DNA of 64,000 nucleotides from NCBI GenBank assembly GCA_000727475.1, contig KL647305.1:1848030-1912029 (forward strand), in the 5' to 3' direction. Shown here piece after piece: positions 10,912-21,840 of this stretch. Below the pieces are notes generated by a model, which ran no database searches, was not told the origin of the DNA, and saw only the letters and a program-made list of their open reading frames with translations. The position numbers and the translations under genes were made by a program. Numbering within the stretch: the first letter of the stretch is position 1; the number at the start of each line of letters is the position of its first letter. The DNA is from Sarcocystis neurona. Its lineage: Eukaryota; Apicomplexa; Conoidasida; Eucoccidiorida; Sarcocystidae.

Positions 10912-13775
10912 TTGACCGACCTGGATCCTTCATTAAATTTGCAAGTGCTTTATACGTCGCCTCGCGATTAGCAAATTCCTCTGCAGTCATCCTGTTGGTG
11001 CAGTACATCGTATCCGGAGGGCATGCTGTGTTGGGCACACCGCACAGCAGCAAGAAGCGCGGGTTGACACCGAGTAAATAGAAGAAAAGACAAGCGTGAA
11101 ACGCCGGGTTTCTTCTGAGGAACACCGCACCGAAGCAAGCGCACACAGGTAAGGAAGTTTAAAGAATGTGCTGCTAAGGAATACAAAATCGTCCCAGCAG
11201 GACGAGCCGCAGCAGCAAGATGCTTGGCAGCAGCAGGAAGAGCAGCAGCAGCAGGGAGAACGGGAGCAGTAGCAACAAAGAAGCAGCAGCGCGTCGCCAG
11301 GATACATCAGAAACACCACCAGCCGGGCGAGGCATGTATTCCAGCCACAAGTGTCGACAGGAAAAGCGGCAGGGAGGTGCTGCGAGCGCAGCAGCACCGA
11401 ACAGCTGCGCCGCAGCAGCAATCCACGGAGAGAGCACGTGGCAGCAGGCGTGCAGACGACATGGCCAAGTGCGCGCAGCAGCAGCAGAGGCACCACGCAG
11501 CAGCCCCAACAGCAGCACGCACGTGGCGCAGCGAGGACTTCTACTGCGCTATCGTCGCTCGTACGGTAGCTGCAGCAGCAGAAGTGCACCAGCGGGACGG
11601 AGTACGGACTATGGTAACGAGGCGCAGAAGGTACCAGCGCATTCTCGCAGCGGCAGCAACAACAAGCAGAGGCCGGATTGCCAGGGCACAACAGCATGCC
11701 TGAACCAGCTGGCGAATAGGTGACGCTGTAACAGTACGTACGGCACCATCTCCCGCACAAAGGGGCAAGAAGAGCAGCACAACCAGCACTGGCTTAAAAC
11801 AGCAGACCAGCGACGGACAACAGCTGCACGTGTGGGCAGAGAACTCGACGAAAAAGGACCCGGGCAGTCTTCACGCTGCAGCTGCAGCGGCAGTGGAGCA
11901 CGACGCCGTGGCAGTCGCGCAGCAGCAGTGGAGTCACGTACAACAGCAAAGCAGCAAAAAGGAATGAATGACTTAAACGACTGCTGCTGGGGGGGTGCAA
12001 GGACTTACTTTCCACGTCTCTTTCTCGCTTGTAGGCACGGAGGCCACGGAGAATGAAGAAAAAGAAGAAGATCAGGGAAAGAGAAAAGAGTAGCAGAAAT
12101 CCGGCGTCAGTTAGCGGATGGTCTGCCGCTGCGTAGAGCCACTCCGCAAGCGCCTTGTGCCCGTCCTTCGAAGCAGCAGCGGCGGCCCGCTGCAGCACTG
12201 GCGTCTGCGGCAAGAGCAACACTTACAACAGTAGCCATGGCGGCAACACCAACACTGGTAGCGCAACGACGTTGACAGCAGCTAAAAGCTATGCAAAAAG
12301 AACAGCAGCTGGAGAATTCAGCAGTGCGCAAAAGAAGCGGCGTCATCAATACCAACAGCTGTAGCTTCAGCACTAGCAGCAGCTGCCCGACACAGCAGCA
12401 GCTGCCTGATGCAGCAGCAGTACAGGAGACAAAATAAGTGGTCGGGCCGCCTACCGCTGCTTACTGCTCTTTCACAACATTTTGCTTTTCTTCCAGAAAG
12501 GAAGGTGAATACGCACACTCCTATGTACTTAGATACATGCAGATACACACACACGTGCACATATACGCGGATGCGTCCCCCAGGCGAGGTACACAAGTCC
12601 TGCCAAGCATGTATACTTACACACACACGTGTGCGAACAAATACATGTGACAGAGCTTTAGCCGTCTACCTACGTACACACACATGTAGTCCTTCGAAGC
12701 TACCCGGCCTGCTCGAACTCGCCTCCCTGTACATACTCTAGGTGATAAATATATATGTATATAAACAGGCAGGCATCAAAAACACAAGCGGTACGACAAT
12801 GAAGAAGAGCTCTTCGTGACGCAGCTGACAAAAGAAGGTATACAGTTTATCTTGGGGTTACCAGGCGAAAGAAAGAGAAAGCACCCAAGCGTGGTGCATG
12901 TATGAGCAACTGGTCTGCGTAGTTGCGGAGAGGGTGATGCTGCGGGAGCCAGGTTCTCCCAGCTGCAGCTGCACGCCCGAAGCATAGCACACACGAGCCA
13001 GCAGCAGTTGTAAAAGCGAACAGCCACTTCTTTTATAAACGAGAACAAGCAGGACACCCACACGCTGCTGGTCGTCTTGCACATCAAAGAAAGAATTTCT
13101 GTTCTCCCGCGGAAAGATGAAAGCGGCGACAGCACGACGCCGCTCCCGACGAAAACCCGCACGAACCCTCGGCACTTCGGAAGACGCCTTAAGACACGAG
13201 ACAAAGAAGGAACTGCCCCACCTCGCTACTACTTCAACAACGACAACGGCTCTTCGACGTTTCTACCCAGTAGAGCCGCAGGTGCTGGCGCGAGCAAAAA
13301 ATTCAGGTCCACCTAGAGTGCTTCCACACACAGAGACCTTTGCGGATGAGAACGTGTAAATCCACGACGAATAACTGCCCTGTTCCGCACAAACACATCC
13401 AGCTCCATTTACACCTTGCAGATCACCGGTCGCCAGTTCTGCTGCTGCTGAACTATGTGCGACCCATCCCGTTTAGACTTTCTACCAGAATACCCGTCCT
13501 TCCCAAGCGCGAGCGGGCAGTTAACGAGAAAGTTTCTCTCTTCCTCGAGCGTGTAGTCGCCAGGTTTCAGCACAATATAGGCCTTCTCATCGAAGGACAG
13601 CAAGAAACGTCCACGTCCACCAGGCGCATAGGGAGGCTCGATACCACTGCGGCTACGAACAGAACACAGAGCGTCGTGGCCCCCAGCTCGTGCTAACGCA
13701 CGGCAGCTGCTTACTTCAAAGCAGACCCCATCTTCACAAAATATTTGCGCCGAAGAAGCTTCGTGTGAGATACGT
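10912..13775 (-). CDS. Probable multi-exon membrane protein, function unknown
   Basis: Three minus-strand exons stand out. Exon a (13415-13775) ends at AAG|GTGTAA in phase 0 and encodes a Cys-containing segment (IFCEDGVCFEV), then GRFLLSFDEKAYIVLKPGDY and VQQQQNWRPVICK. Exon b (12009-12204) follows a pyrimidine-rich CCGCAG acceptor in phase 0 and ends at the strong donor GAAA|GTAAGT. It encodes DGHKALAEWLYAAADHPL and one clear membrane span (GFLLLFSLSLIFFFFFILRG) followed by a basic stop-transfer segment. Exon c (about 10912-11115) follows GTTCCTCAG. One frame reads YLLGVNPRFLLLCGVPNTA and a hydrophilic end, EEFANREATYKALANLMKDP, up to a stop. Phase from exon b predicts the other frame, so an exon may be missing between b and c. 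A fourth possible exon lies at 12860-13200. Confidence 0.4.
11200..11720 (+). repeat. CAG-triplet tract, open in two plus frames
   Basis: Dense CAG runs lie on the plus strand. Two plus frames stay open together: one Ser/Ala/Asn-rich (11220-11723) and one Ala/Gln/Arg-rich (11224-11703) that includes RTWRSEDFYCAIVARTVAAA. It lies between minus-strand exons b and c of the preceding candidate. It is therefore either a plus-strand exon of another gene or an unusually repeat-rich intron. Confidence 0.5.
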
Positions 13776-13779
13776 CTGT

Positions 13780-15200
13780 GTGTGTGTATGTGTATACACA
13801 TATATACACGAAAACACGCGGATAATCTTATTCGTGGGAAAGTTTGTACGTGCACACACACACACACACATACGGCTACGTAAGTGCGTTTATGTGTAAA
13901 GAGAAGAGATAGATATGCGGAGAATTTCACATGTTACGCGTGCCCGTGTGTATATAGATATATGTACGTGCACTTTGATACGTAGATAACCTGGTTCGTA
14001 CGCCGTTTATGTGTGCATACATACACAGCTACGTATGTGTAGAGGGAAGAGAGAGACACGCGGAGGAAATCACACTTACGTGTATGGAGAAAAAGTGAAG
14101 TACTCCCACACACGTCTGCATGCCGGTACCTCTGCACGTATAGGAAGAGTAATAACCTCTGCGCAACGTGGAGGCCGGTTAATCAGCAGACGATAAAATC
14201 TGTTTGAGGGAGCAACCGGAAGTCTTTCTCTACTTTTCTACGTGCGTGTAGTGGAGAGCCTTCGTCGTGTACAAGCAACCGGCGACACCCAGCGCAAGGC
14301 CAGCCGTTCACCGAGTGCAGGAATCGAACTTGTGAACATCCGTGACCCCCTACGTCCGAGTTTTCTTCTGCGTGTACCCAAAGAAAGTAACTGAACGTGC
14401 CTCACAAAACGAAAGCAGCAGACGTATTTTTCACCGTTAAATGAAGGAGAAAAGAGATTCGAGAAGCGAGCCACGAGAAGAGAGATACTCTGTTGGAAGA
14501 CTGACATGTATATTTATTTGTCCAGCTGGTAGCTGAAGAAGTACTTTTTGTCGCACATTGAAGGACGCAAAAGCAGGTTCTCGGCACCGCCATACAGAAC
14601 AGTATTTATATGTGTAGACTTGAGAGTTGCTGGCTACATTTTGGCAAGTGCATGTACACCTCTCCATATATACAGGGAAAGAGCCACATACACGCAAACG
14701 CACATACGTTCTCCCCACTGGTGGACTGTGTAGTCGAAAATGGAGACATCCCCCTCGCTGCGGCATGCCTCTATATTTTGTTATATATATACATATATAG
14801 ATATAGATAGATAGATAGATACAGATATAGATACACTAGCGCGGGTGTGCGTCTGGACTGGTGTACAGATATATGCGTGTATATGGACAGTAGCCAGGCA
14901 AGGGGGTCCCTTCGTAGGTGTGTGCAGGTCTGCATAGGTGTGTCCATATGTAGAGAGGCAAGCAGGGCAGGGAGACGAGTAGCTGCGGTACGGAGCTGTG
15001 CGCGGCCACGTACGGTACCCTGTGGCAGTAGACGTGATACGCACCCGGAAGCACTGCAGCGTAGAGGTGGAAGATGAGCAAGAGCAGAGAAAAGCAGCCC
15101 TTTACAGCAAGAAAGAGAGGGTGAACGAGGGACACGGAGAGGAGGTGTGTCGCACCGCGTACCAACAGCAAAGAGGAGAATCAGGCAGGAAACGAGCGAG
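13780..15200. other. Microsatellite and unique sequence without a firm gene
   Basis: CA/TG and GATA repeats lie near 13780-13900 and 14780-14830. Between 14240 and 14770 minus frames have ordinary composition, for example the stretch around VRQKVLLQLPAGQINIHVS, but overlap one another in all three frames. No choice can be made. Confidence 0.35.
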
Positions 15201-15208
15201 AAAGATAC

Positions 15209-15601
15209 GTTGACAGCCGACGCGAACAGGCGGCCGCCTCCCTGCTGTTGCTGGGGCGCGCTGCTGAAGAAGGAACTCGACGGCTGCTGCTCCTTCTCGT
15301 CCTGTGCCTCCTGCTGCACGGCTGCTGCTCCCCACGCGGGAAATTCTCGCCGTCTCAAATCAGTGGAAAAGGTCTTGCCGGTATGGCTTTCAGTATGAAG
15401 CCACGCACGTGGAGAAGTTGCTGCTGCAGCTGCTGGTGCGGCTGCTGGTGCGGCTGCTGCGGGCCCTGCTGCTGCTGCTGGCCCTCCGGCTGCTGCAGGC
15501 CCTGCTGCTGAGTTGATATGGGTGCGCTGGTGAGAATGCGGGGTGGGGCTCCGCAGCGCGCCTGCTGCCGCTATATGCGGCCGGAGAGAACTGCCTGCCA
15601 T
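15209..15601 (-). CDS. Ala/Gln-rich hypothetical protein, first coding exon
   Basis: The minus-strand ATG at 15601 directly follows an acceptor-like TTTGCTTTGACAG, so an upstream untranslated exon is possible. The 131-codon exon begins MAGSSLRPHIAAAG. It then has long Ala runs broken by Gly/Pro, a middle segment GKTFSTDLRRREFPAWG, an acidic Gln-rich part and a Ser/Phe/Gln segment, up to a donor AAC|GTATCT at 15209. Beyond the donor the frame runs into Leu/Cys-rich translation and microsatellite, which argues that the exon ends there. Low-complexity regions dominate and no domain is visible. The same strand stays open upstream to 15887 in a Ser-rich frame, so the start could be further upstream. 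Confidence 0.4.
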
Positions 15602-16472
15602 CTGTCAAAGCAAACGTAAGAGAAGACGAAGTAAGAGAATGGGACGCAGCGGAGGAGGCGCAGAGAAATGACCTGCGCGCGAAGAGGGGAGGCGAAGGTG
15701 CGGATAACACGGGAAGGACGGACAAAACAGGAGCGGACGGCAGACGCAAGCAGATGGTGCGGATGGCAGATACCGAAAAGTCACACGAGTGAGCAGTACG
15801 CACGAAGGAGGGGAACAAAGGACAGGAAAAATTCGGGAAAAAAGTACCGCACCATATGTAGAGGCAAGCGTATGGACAAGTAGGCACTCAGGAAGAAACA
15901 GAGAGAGGAGGGCTGGCAGACTGATCTCACAGGATGGAGTAGTAAGGGAAAAAGCGCAAAGAAGCTGGCAGGACGCACACTGCAGCGCCAGTCACCGGCG
16001 TAGCAAGAAGGCAGGAAGTCGTAGGTAAAACTGAAGAAATGATCTCGGTGTAAGTGCACGGACCCATTCAAGCACTGATACATATATAGAGAGATGGATG
16101 GATATATATATATATATATATGTAATGGAAGAGTCCTCAGAAAGACGTGCGTAAAACTCGAATGCGTTACTGCGTAGCTTTCAACGTCCGGAGCGCACCC
16201 TTTACACAAACAGAAACGAAACTCCGGAAATGCGCGCACGCCTCATCACACCCACGTATGTTGGTATGCGTACGGATGCATCTACGAGTAATATTTTCGC
16301 ACGCAACCGCTGTCAAACGTGTACTTAAGATATATTTATATGACTGTGTATATGTGTGTATATGCACATGGAGGCCCAACTCAGTCACGGTAATATGAAG
16401 TAGACGCCTCCTCATACACACAGTACACGAGTGTCCTTCAACCGTCACCGAACTCCACACACGTAGTTGGAT

Positions 16473-16760
16473 CTAACGGCACACATTACGCGCTTCAGTG
16501 ACGTCTGTTTTGCCTTCGAAATCATAATTCTGACCCGCTGCGTTAAAGCGGATGAGTGCATCAGAGCTACTGGACGGCGCCAACAAATAAGGCGTACACG
16601 GGGACACGAATGCGTATGGGGAAAGCACAGCTGCAAATAGATAAATAGGTACACGAGGGAACCCGGTTGGGACGCTAGGAGACAGGATCTCATAGCCGGC
16701 TCTGGGCAACTTTTGCCGTAACGCCTCGAGGAGAATGGACAAGAAATCACGTGGACACAC
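16473..16760 (-). CDS. Possible exon(s), unknown protein
   Basis: A minus-strand frame reads a convincing helical segment PRDFLSILLEALRQKLPRAG, then a hydrophobic stretch, then a hydrophilic end (ALIRFNAAGQNYDFEGKTD) to a stop. An acceptor-like GTATCTTTAG lies upstream and another acceptor-like GTCCAGTAG lies before the last part. The region may therefore be two exons with a roughly 100-nt intron. There are no homopolymers. I do not recognise the family. Confidence 0.3.
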   Translation of the reverse strand: MCPRDFLSILLEALRQKLPRAGYEILSPSVPTGFPRVPIYLFAAVLSPYAFVSPCTPYLLAPSSSSDALIRFNAAGQNYDFEGKTDVTEARNVCR

Positions 16761-16869
16761 TCACTGCTAAAGATACGCAGAAGCCTGTACGTGTTTACAT
16801 GTGAACTGCACGCATGTTGGCGCATGTCCACTACACGTAACAACCCCAACAGCAAGCACACCGTTGTGC

Positions 16870-17280
16870 AATGCTCTTGGATGCTGCCCTTTGAGCCGGT
16901 TGACGGCGGCGCACCCCTCCATGAGAGCGCCTAGCTACTCGTAGAGATCTTGAGGAGAGAGCAGCGAGAAGCAAACGCACGGGAGGAAACAAGGGACACA
17001 GAGCAACACGTTATATAGTGAGGGCACGGAACTCGTCGTAAAAACATTTGAAAAACGACGGGGTATCGTGGATCCAGCTACGCCGCTGGGGGAAACAAAT
17101 AAAGGAAGAGACCAGCTCTAGGGACTTCAAAAGTGGCTCTAGCACGGATCTATGTAGGCGAAGGCGGTGACGATGAAGTACCTAGGGGGGACTGTAGAAG
17201 ACACGTTAGAGTGGCTGCACGAGGGATCGTCGAGGACCCAGTCGAAAGAAAAGCATACACGGATTCTCCGCCGCTGCCGG
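16870..17280. other. No gene seen
   Basis: Unique sequence without microsatellites or CAG runs. Only short frames are open, including a 60-residue plus frame at 17133-17315 of unremarkable composition. Confidence 0.4.
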
Positions 17281-17281
17281 T

Positions 17282-17641
17282 GTGTCCACCAAAGGACAGT
17301 CTTTCTCTGTACTAAATAGGCAGATGTGTCAAAATTACGGGGAGAGGCGGGTACTCACGCTGGAGGGAATAAAAACGCCGCACATAGTTGAGGACAAGGC
17401 AGGTCACGAGGATAGAGACGGAAAGACCGCAAGTGGAAATTTCCAGCTTTACTCGAAAGGTGAATATTACGAACTGACGTGCCAAAAGCCTGCGGAGAAA
17501 AAACCCGCTACAAAAGCGAAACTGCACAGACGCGCAAAATGCGAAGTACACGAGAAAGAAACAGGGATACATGTGCTGATCAGATGCCCGATCGGCTTAC
17601 GGCTTACGGCTGCGCTCAGCTGGGGGACCGTTAGCCAGTGA
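17282..17641 (+). CDS. Possible small hydrophilic protein
   Basis: The plus frame encodes 119 residues, Lys/Glu-rich (YSKGEYYELTCQKPAEKKPA; RRAKCEVHEKETGIHVL), without low-complexity runs, in a region poor in repeats. The opposite strand is open as a Phe/Cys/Leu-rich frame, which looks like the shadow. The start could be the first Met or the later one at MCQNYGERR. There is no signal peptide, no domain and no recognised relative. It could be chance or an exon of a decayed gene. Confidence 0.25.
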   Translation: MSTKGQSFSVLNRQMCQNYGERRVLTLEGIKTPHIVEDKAGHEDRDGKTASGNFQLYSKGEYYELTCQKPAEKKPATKAKLHRRAKCEVHEKETGIHVLIRCPIGLRLTAALSWGTVSQ

Positions 17642-20277
17642 TCGACGCACACGAGGCGGGGCGCTCCGAAGGGAAAAATCGAGCACGGGGGTTTATGGGA
17701 AGGCGCACCCATACCACAACAAAAGCGCCGCTGTCGTATGCGACACCTACAGATATACTTCGCCGGGCGTGCGGGGCAGCTGAAAGTGTAACAGCGACAA
17801 CTTTTCGTATCGTTCGGAAGGGCGGCAGGCATGGCACGTACGGCCATCTACCGGTTTGCAAATTTCGTTCGTCGCCCATCCCCAGTACGCCGGCCTCCGG
17901 ATCACGTGTGGAAGCTATTTTTTAGAGTCCGCCGCAAAAAGCGCGGTGGGCGGAAGCGGCTTTGACACCGGGTGGCTGCTGTGCATCTTCCGTTAACAGC
18001 TTTTCTGAAGCTGTACCACATGCAAAGAGCCCTACTACGGAAGATTGGGGGGCAGGCGAGAGGAAGAGGTAGAACCTTCACACTGTAATGGTCTGAGCCA
18101 CAGCAAAACAGAGGGAGCACGGATGTCAGATTGGATATTTGCTGCACCGCTGCTGGGTTCCCGCTGAAGCCGCAGACTGTCTTCCCTGAGTGGACAACTC
18201 AAGTCCTAAGAAAAAGCTCGGTACTAGCTACCGGTGAGGTACTCGTTGTTCGTTGCTTGTACACCGTACAGGGCGCACACAAACAGTGGAAAGCCTTCCC
18301 GTCCTCTGTTTCGTTCGCGTCTACCTCGAGTAAGCCAGTGCCAGGGGTCTTACAGATGAAGTAGCCTTGCGAGAGGATACTCTAGCAGCAGGGGTAAAAG
18401 TGCATCATAGATGGCATCCACCTGGCGCACCAAATGTTCCACCGCGTAGCTCAAAAGGATGCTGTGTTGCTCATGCACTAGAAGCGGTATGACGTGAACA
18501 GGCTTGAGCAAGCGCCCTGCTGGAAGTTATACAAGGGCGCCATAGAACGACGTAGGGCACGAGGCAAAATCTACATGTGATGAAGTACACCAAGGCGAAA
18601 ACGTTACTCTTTAAGAGGCTTACACCGCGGTATTGTAAATGCGTGGGACCGCAGGTGGATTGTAGCAAGTCTGTTAGGATACTGGATGATCGAACGAACC
18701 AGTCGCCCAGCATGGACCGCGTATCAGTCCACAGTGCGCGTGAAAATCTGCTCGCCATACCCTTCACGGTACGCTTTTCACGGTGGGGTCACAAGCAGAA
18801 TCAATCGCTTACTGAGCAACCCAAAAACGTGAAGGTGAACATACGGGGAAAAAAGGCCAGTACGATGCTAGACTAGTAGAATTCGAGCTATTCTTGCCCG
18901 TTCGGCACAGCGGAGTACAGCTGTGTCCCTCGCGGCTGTGTGTTGCACATCCTCTAATCTGCTGCATATCTGTCACGTGTGGGCAAATAAGCCCGGAAAC
19001 CACCAGGCTTCATCAGAAACCGTGTATGTGTTTATAGTAGAGAAAGAAAGCTGTATGGTAGCGTGTTTTCTTATAGCGTCAGGTTTTCGGATCTACTATC
19101 TAGGTGCTCCTCTAGCCGGAATCCCACTAAGGTTCCGCCTTATCCACGGTTCAGTAGCGGGAGTAGATCCATCACAAAGTGTGAACTATCATCCCATGAG
19201 TGAGTGCGCGTGAGTGAGGGGGAGTCTTCCTAAAGCTACATGCATAACTTACGGTCCCTGGATTTGCGCTGCTGCACAACACACCAGCTGCATTTGTCGC
19301 TCTTTACGTCTCTCCCACCGACCGCATATATACATATATATATATTTATACCACATGAAACATACGTGGATCGTATCCGCTGGCACTAGGGCCGACAATA
19401 TTCTTCTGTGGCACTTAAGAACAGGTACGGTGGAAACAGCGTCTGGAAAGTTAGGTCATAGCGTTTGCATTTCTGGACGAGTAGACCATTGCTCTGTACA
19501 GCAGCTCATGAAAGTCCGGAATGAGACGTGTGCCGTGTCATGCTATGATGACGTAAGACGTTCGCTGTGACTAATTTACACAGACGAATACATCATCTGT
19601 ACTAGCCAGAACGCTGTTACTACATCAACTCGTTGTGGAACCTGATGCTTTTACGATGTATAGGCGGTTCCTCAGCTGGCACCTAGGAATCGAGCCTTCT
19701 GAATAGAGGACCCATACTCCTTACAAAGCATCAGCGCAGATGAAACCCCAACATTGACCAACAGCCGCTGACTCAATTGACGTCACTCTGCAGGACAAAT
19801 ATCAGGACTTTAAACCCAAAAGTAGGAAAACTGGCATGCATCTACTGCAGCCTTCTCGACAGTTCAGCTTCACACTTTCTGCAGTTACTCAATTCCCGGG
19901 TAACCCGCGTGAGGACCACTTTTGGTGTGAAGTCCTGAGATTTGCTACGGAGATGTGATGAGCTTCGTTAGTACCCGAACGATGTTCTGTGTTGGCGCTG
20001 GTCCCACTGTCGCAAGGACGGTGAGGTTTGTAAGTAACCTAGCCGTGATCCATTTCCCTGCAACACGTGCTCTACCCCCACCATCGCACGTGACGACATG
20101 TGTACGTAGGGGCACGTTCAAACCTGCGTGTGCACGTCTCCACGTGTAAAACTTTGTATCCGGAAAGCAACCATTACACTAGTGATCCAACTAAACATGC
20201 GCGAGACAAAGACACTTGTTCTCCTCTTTCATTTCGTGAAACTTAAGACAGGTGCGAGTACTTCCACAGCAGACGAA

Positions 20278-20789
20278 ATTGTTGGGGGCACGACAGGAGG
20301 CGTGAAACTTGCCTTCAAATCAGCGCACATCGCATCACGCAGCAGCGAGAAAATCCTTCCTGTAGCAGGGAGCGCGAATCACCTGTATATCAGTGCAAAA
20401 CCTAGTCAGGGGAATTCCTGTAGCTGAGGTCTCAAAGCGAAACCCCTAATGGTCCTCGAAAATACAAAGAATCACCTTTCCCCCCTACAGTAGTGAGGCT
20501 AGGTGTATCACGAACGGTGTGCGACAAAATAATGCCGCACTTCGCGTTTTAGCTGAAAATTTGCTGCTTTTCATGTTCATACGGGCCCCCAGCAACCCCT
20601 TCTCGTGTACAGGGCCACACGCCTCGCCAACCACGTAGTGATGCCATCGAGGACAGGATCTACATTTCAAGGGCGAGCTACACATTTGACCGCGATAAAC
20701 ACACTATGTCAGGACATCTAACTTTGACGAAACGAGATGATTTAACTTTAGAAGGCAAATTTCACGCCTCCTCTCGTGCCCCCAACAAT
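20278..20789. repeat. 39-bp inverted repeat bounding about 0.5 kb
   Basis: The 39 bases at 20278-20316 (beginning ATTGTTGGGGGCACGA) match the reverse complement of 20751-20789 at 37 of 39 positions. The arms diverge quickly on both sides. The 434-bp interior has no transposase-like frame and I see no target-site duplication at the outer ends. This could be a small non-autonomous element or an inverted duplication. Confidence 0.75.
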
Positions 20790-21502
20790 GCCGTCGGAAA
20801 CAACCGGATACTTTAAATGATACTCCCTCGTAAACACAAGGATTCGTGTTGAAGTTCACATTCATTGTTCCGTGTCATGTCGCCTGGACGGCTAACGGAT
20901 CCTCCAATAGACAACGCTGGTGTACACTGCTGTCTTCCAAGTGATATGCGCTGATCTTGAGGCGACTTTTTCTCAACCGTGGACAGACCACTCTGACAAG
21001 TATGGAAGAACTACTAAAAATCTACGCACGTGGGAAGCGAAGGAAAACGTCAGTCTCTTTGCTTTAGGTCTGTGGTAAGACGCCGTACCCTAGTAGGGCG
21101 TCAAACGGATGCGACGCGACACTCAATTTCACTGCATTCGGACTGCATCTCGATGGCGCCACTAGCACGAGGAAGTCCTCGTGCATGTCAATTCTAACCG
21201 GGTAGCTCTACGTAGTATTGGTGATGCTGCACTTGTATGAGCACGTTGAACATGCGAATACAACGTGGTTATCAGCCTTCCAGCTGTTCTCTTACTCGTT
21301 CTTTTCTGCCTCCCGCTGTAGCGTGCCCATGGTGGTTGATGAGACCATAGGTACGCATTCGGCTTCTTCAAGTGTACACCCCATTAGGCACACAACGCTA
21401 ATTTTTTTACTGTTTTCCCCCTGCAGGATAATGAACAAGGGAAGCACTCTATTCATTTCACGACTTTTTCCTTCATGCCTTCCTACTACTACACATTCAG
21501 TC

Positions 21503-21840
21503 GATCAGTGTTTTCCTCTCCATGAACGGTGAGGAAGCGACGACTGTCGTGTTAGGGGTCGTCTGATTTCTTCGTCTCCATCATCAGGATCAGTGTTTTC
21601 CACTCGCCGATGAGCGCGCAATGGGCAATCGCGGTGTTCGGTTCCTCTCTAGCTCCCTTGTTATTATCATCAGGATCGGTGTTTTCTACTCCATGGTCGG
21701 ACAGCATGGGGCAACCGTCGTGTTCAGTTCCTCTGTAGCTCTCTCGTCTTCGTCAACAGGATCAGTGTTTTCTCCTCCATGGTCGGCGAGCATGGAGCAC
21801 CCTCCTATTTAGCGCCTCCCTAGTTCTTTCGCGTGAATTA
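21503..21840. repeat. Four-copy degenerate tandem repeat, period about 85 bp
   Basis: The core GATC(A/G)GTGTTTTC occurs at 21503, 21589, 21674 and 21760. Copies 3 and 4 share a following CCATGGTCGG and a downstream TTCCTCTGTAGCTC-like string, while copies 1 and 2 are more diverged. Two short plus frames cross the array and read Ser-rich peptide, but the units are not multiples of three, so conserved coding is unlikely. Confidence 0.8.

Noticed and set aside
10987..11760. 257-codon minus frame with long Cys and Leu runs
   Set aside because: The runs are the complement of CAG triplets. Poly-Cys is not credible as protein. Only the end of the region, in another frame, looks coding.
14300..14360. 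tRNA-like T-arm (TTCGATT) on the minus strand
   Set aside because: The flanking bases do not form a T-stem and no anticodon or D arm is present.
16680..16760. Ubiquitin-specific protease (USP39/Sad1-like) helix in the 16.5 kb exon
   Set aside because: The resemblance is a single short helical segment. No catalytic or zinc-finger motifs were found nearby.
18450..19000. Possible retroelement reverse transcriptase or RNase H remnant
   Set aside because: Frames on both strands were checked for the usual Y/F-x-DD and D-A-S patterns and no consistent set of motifs was found.
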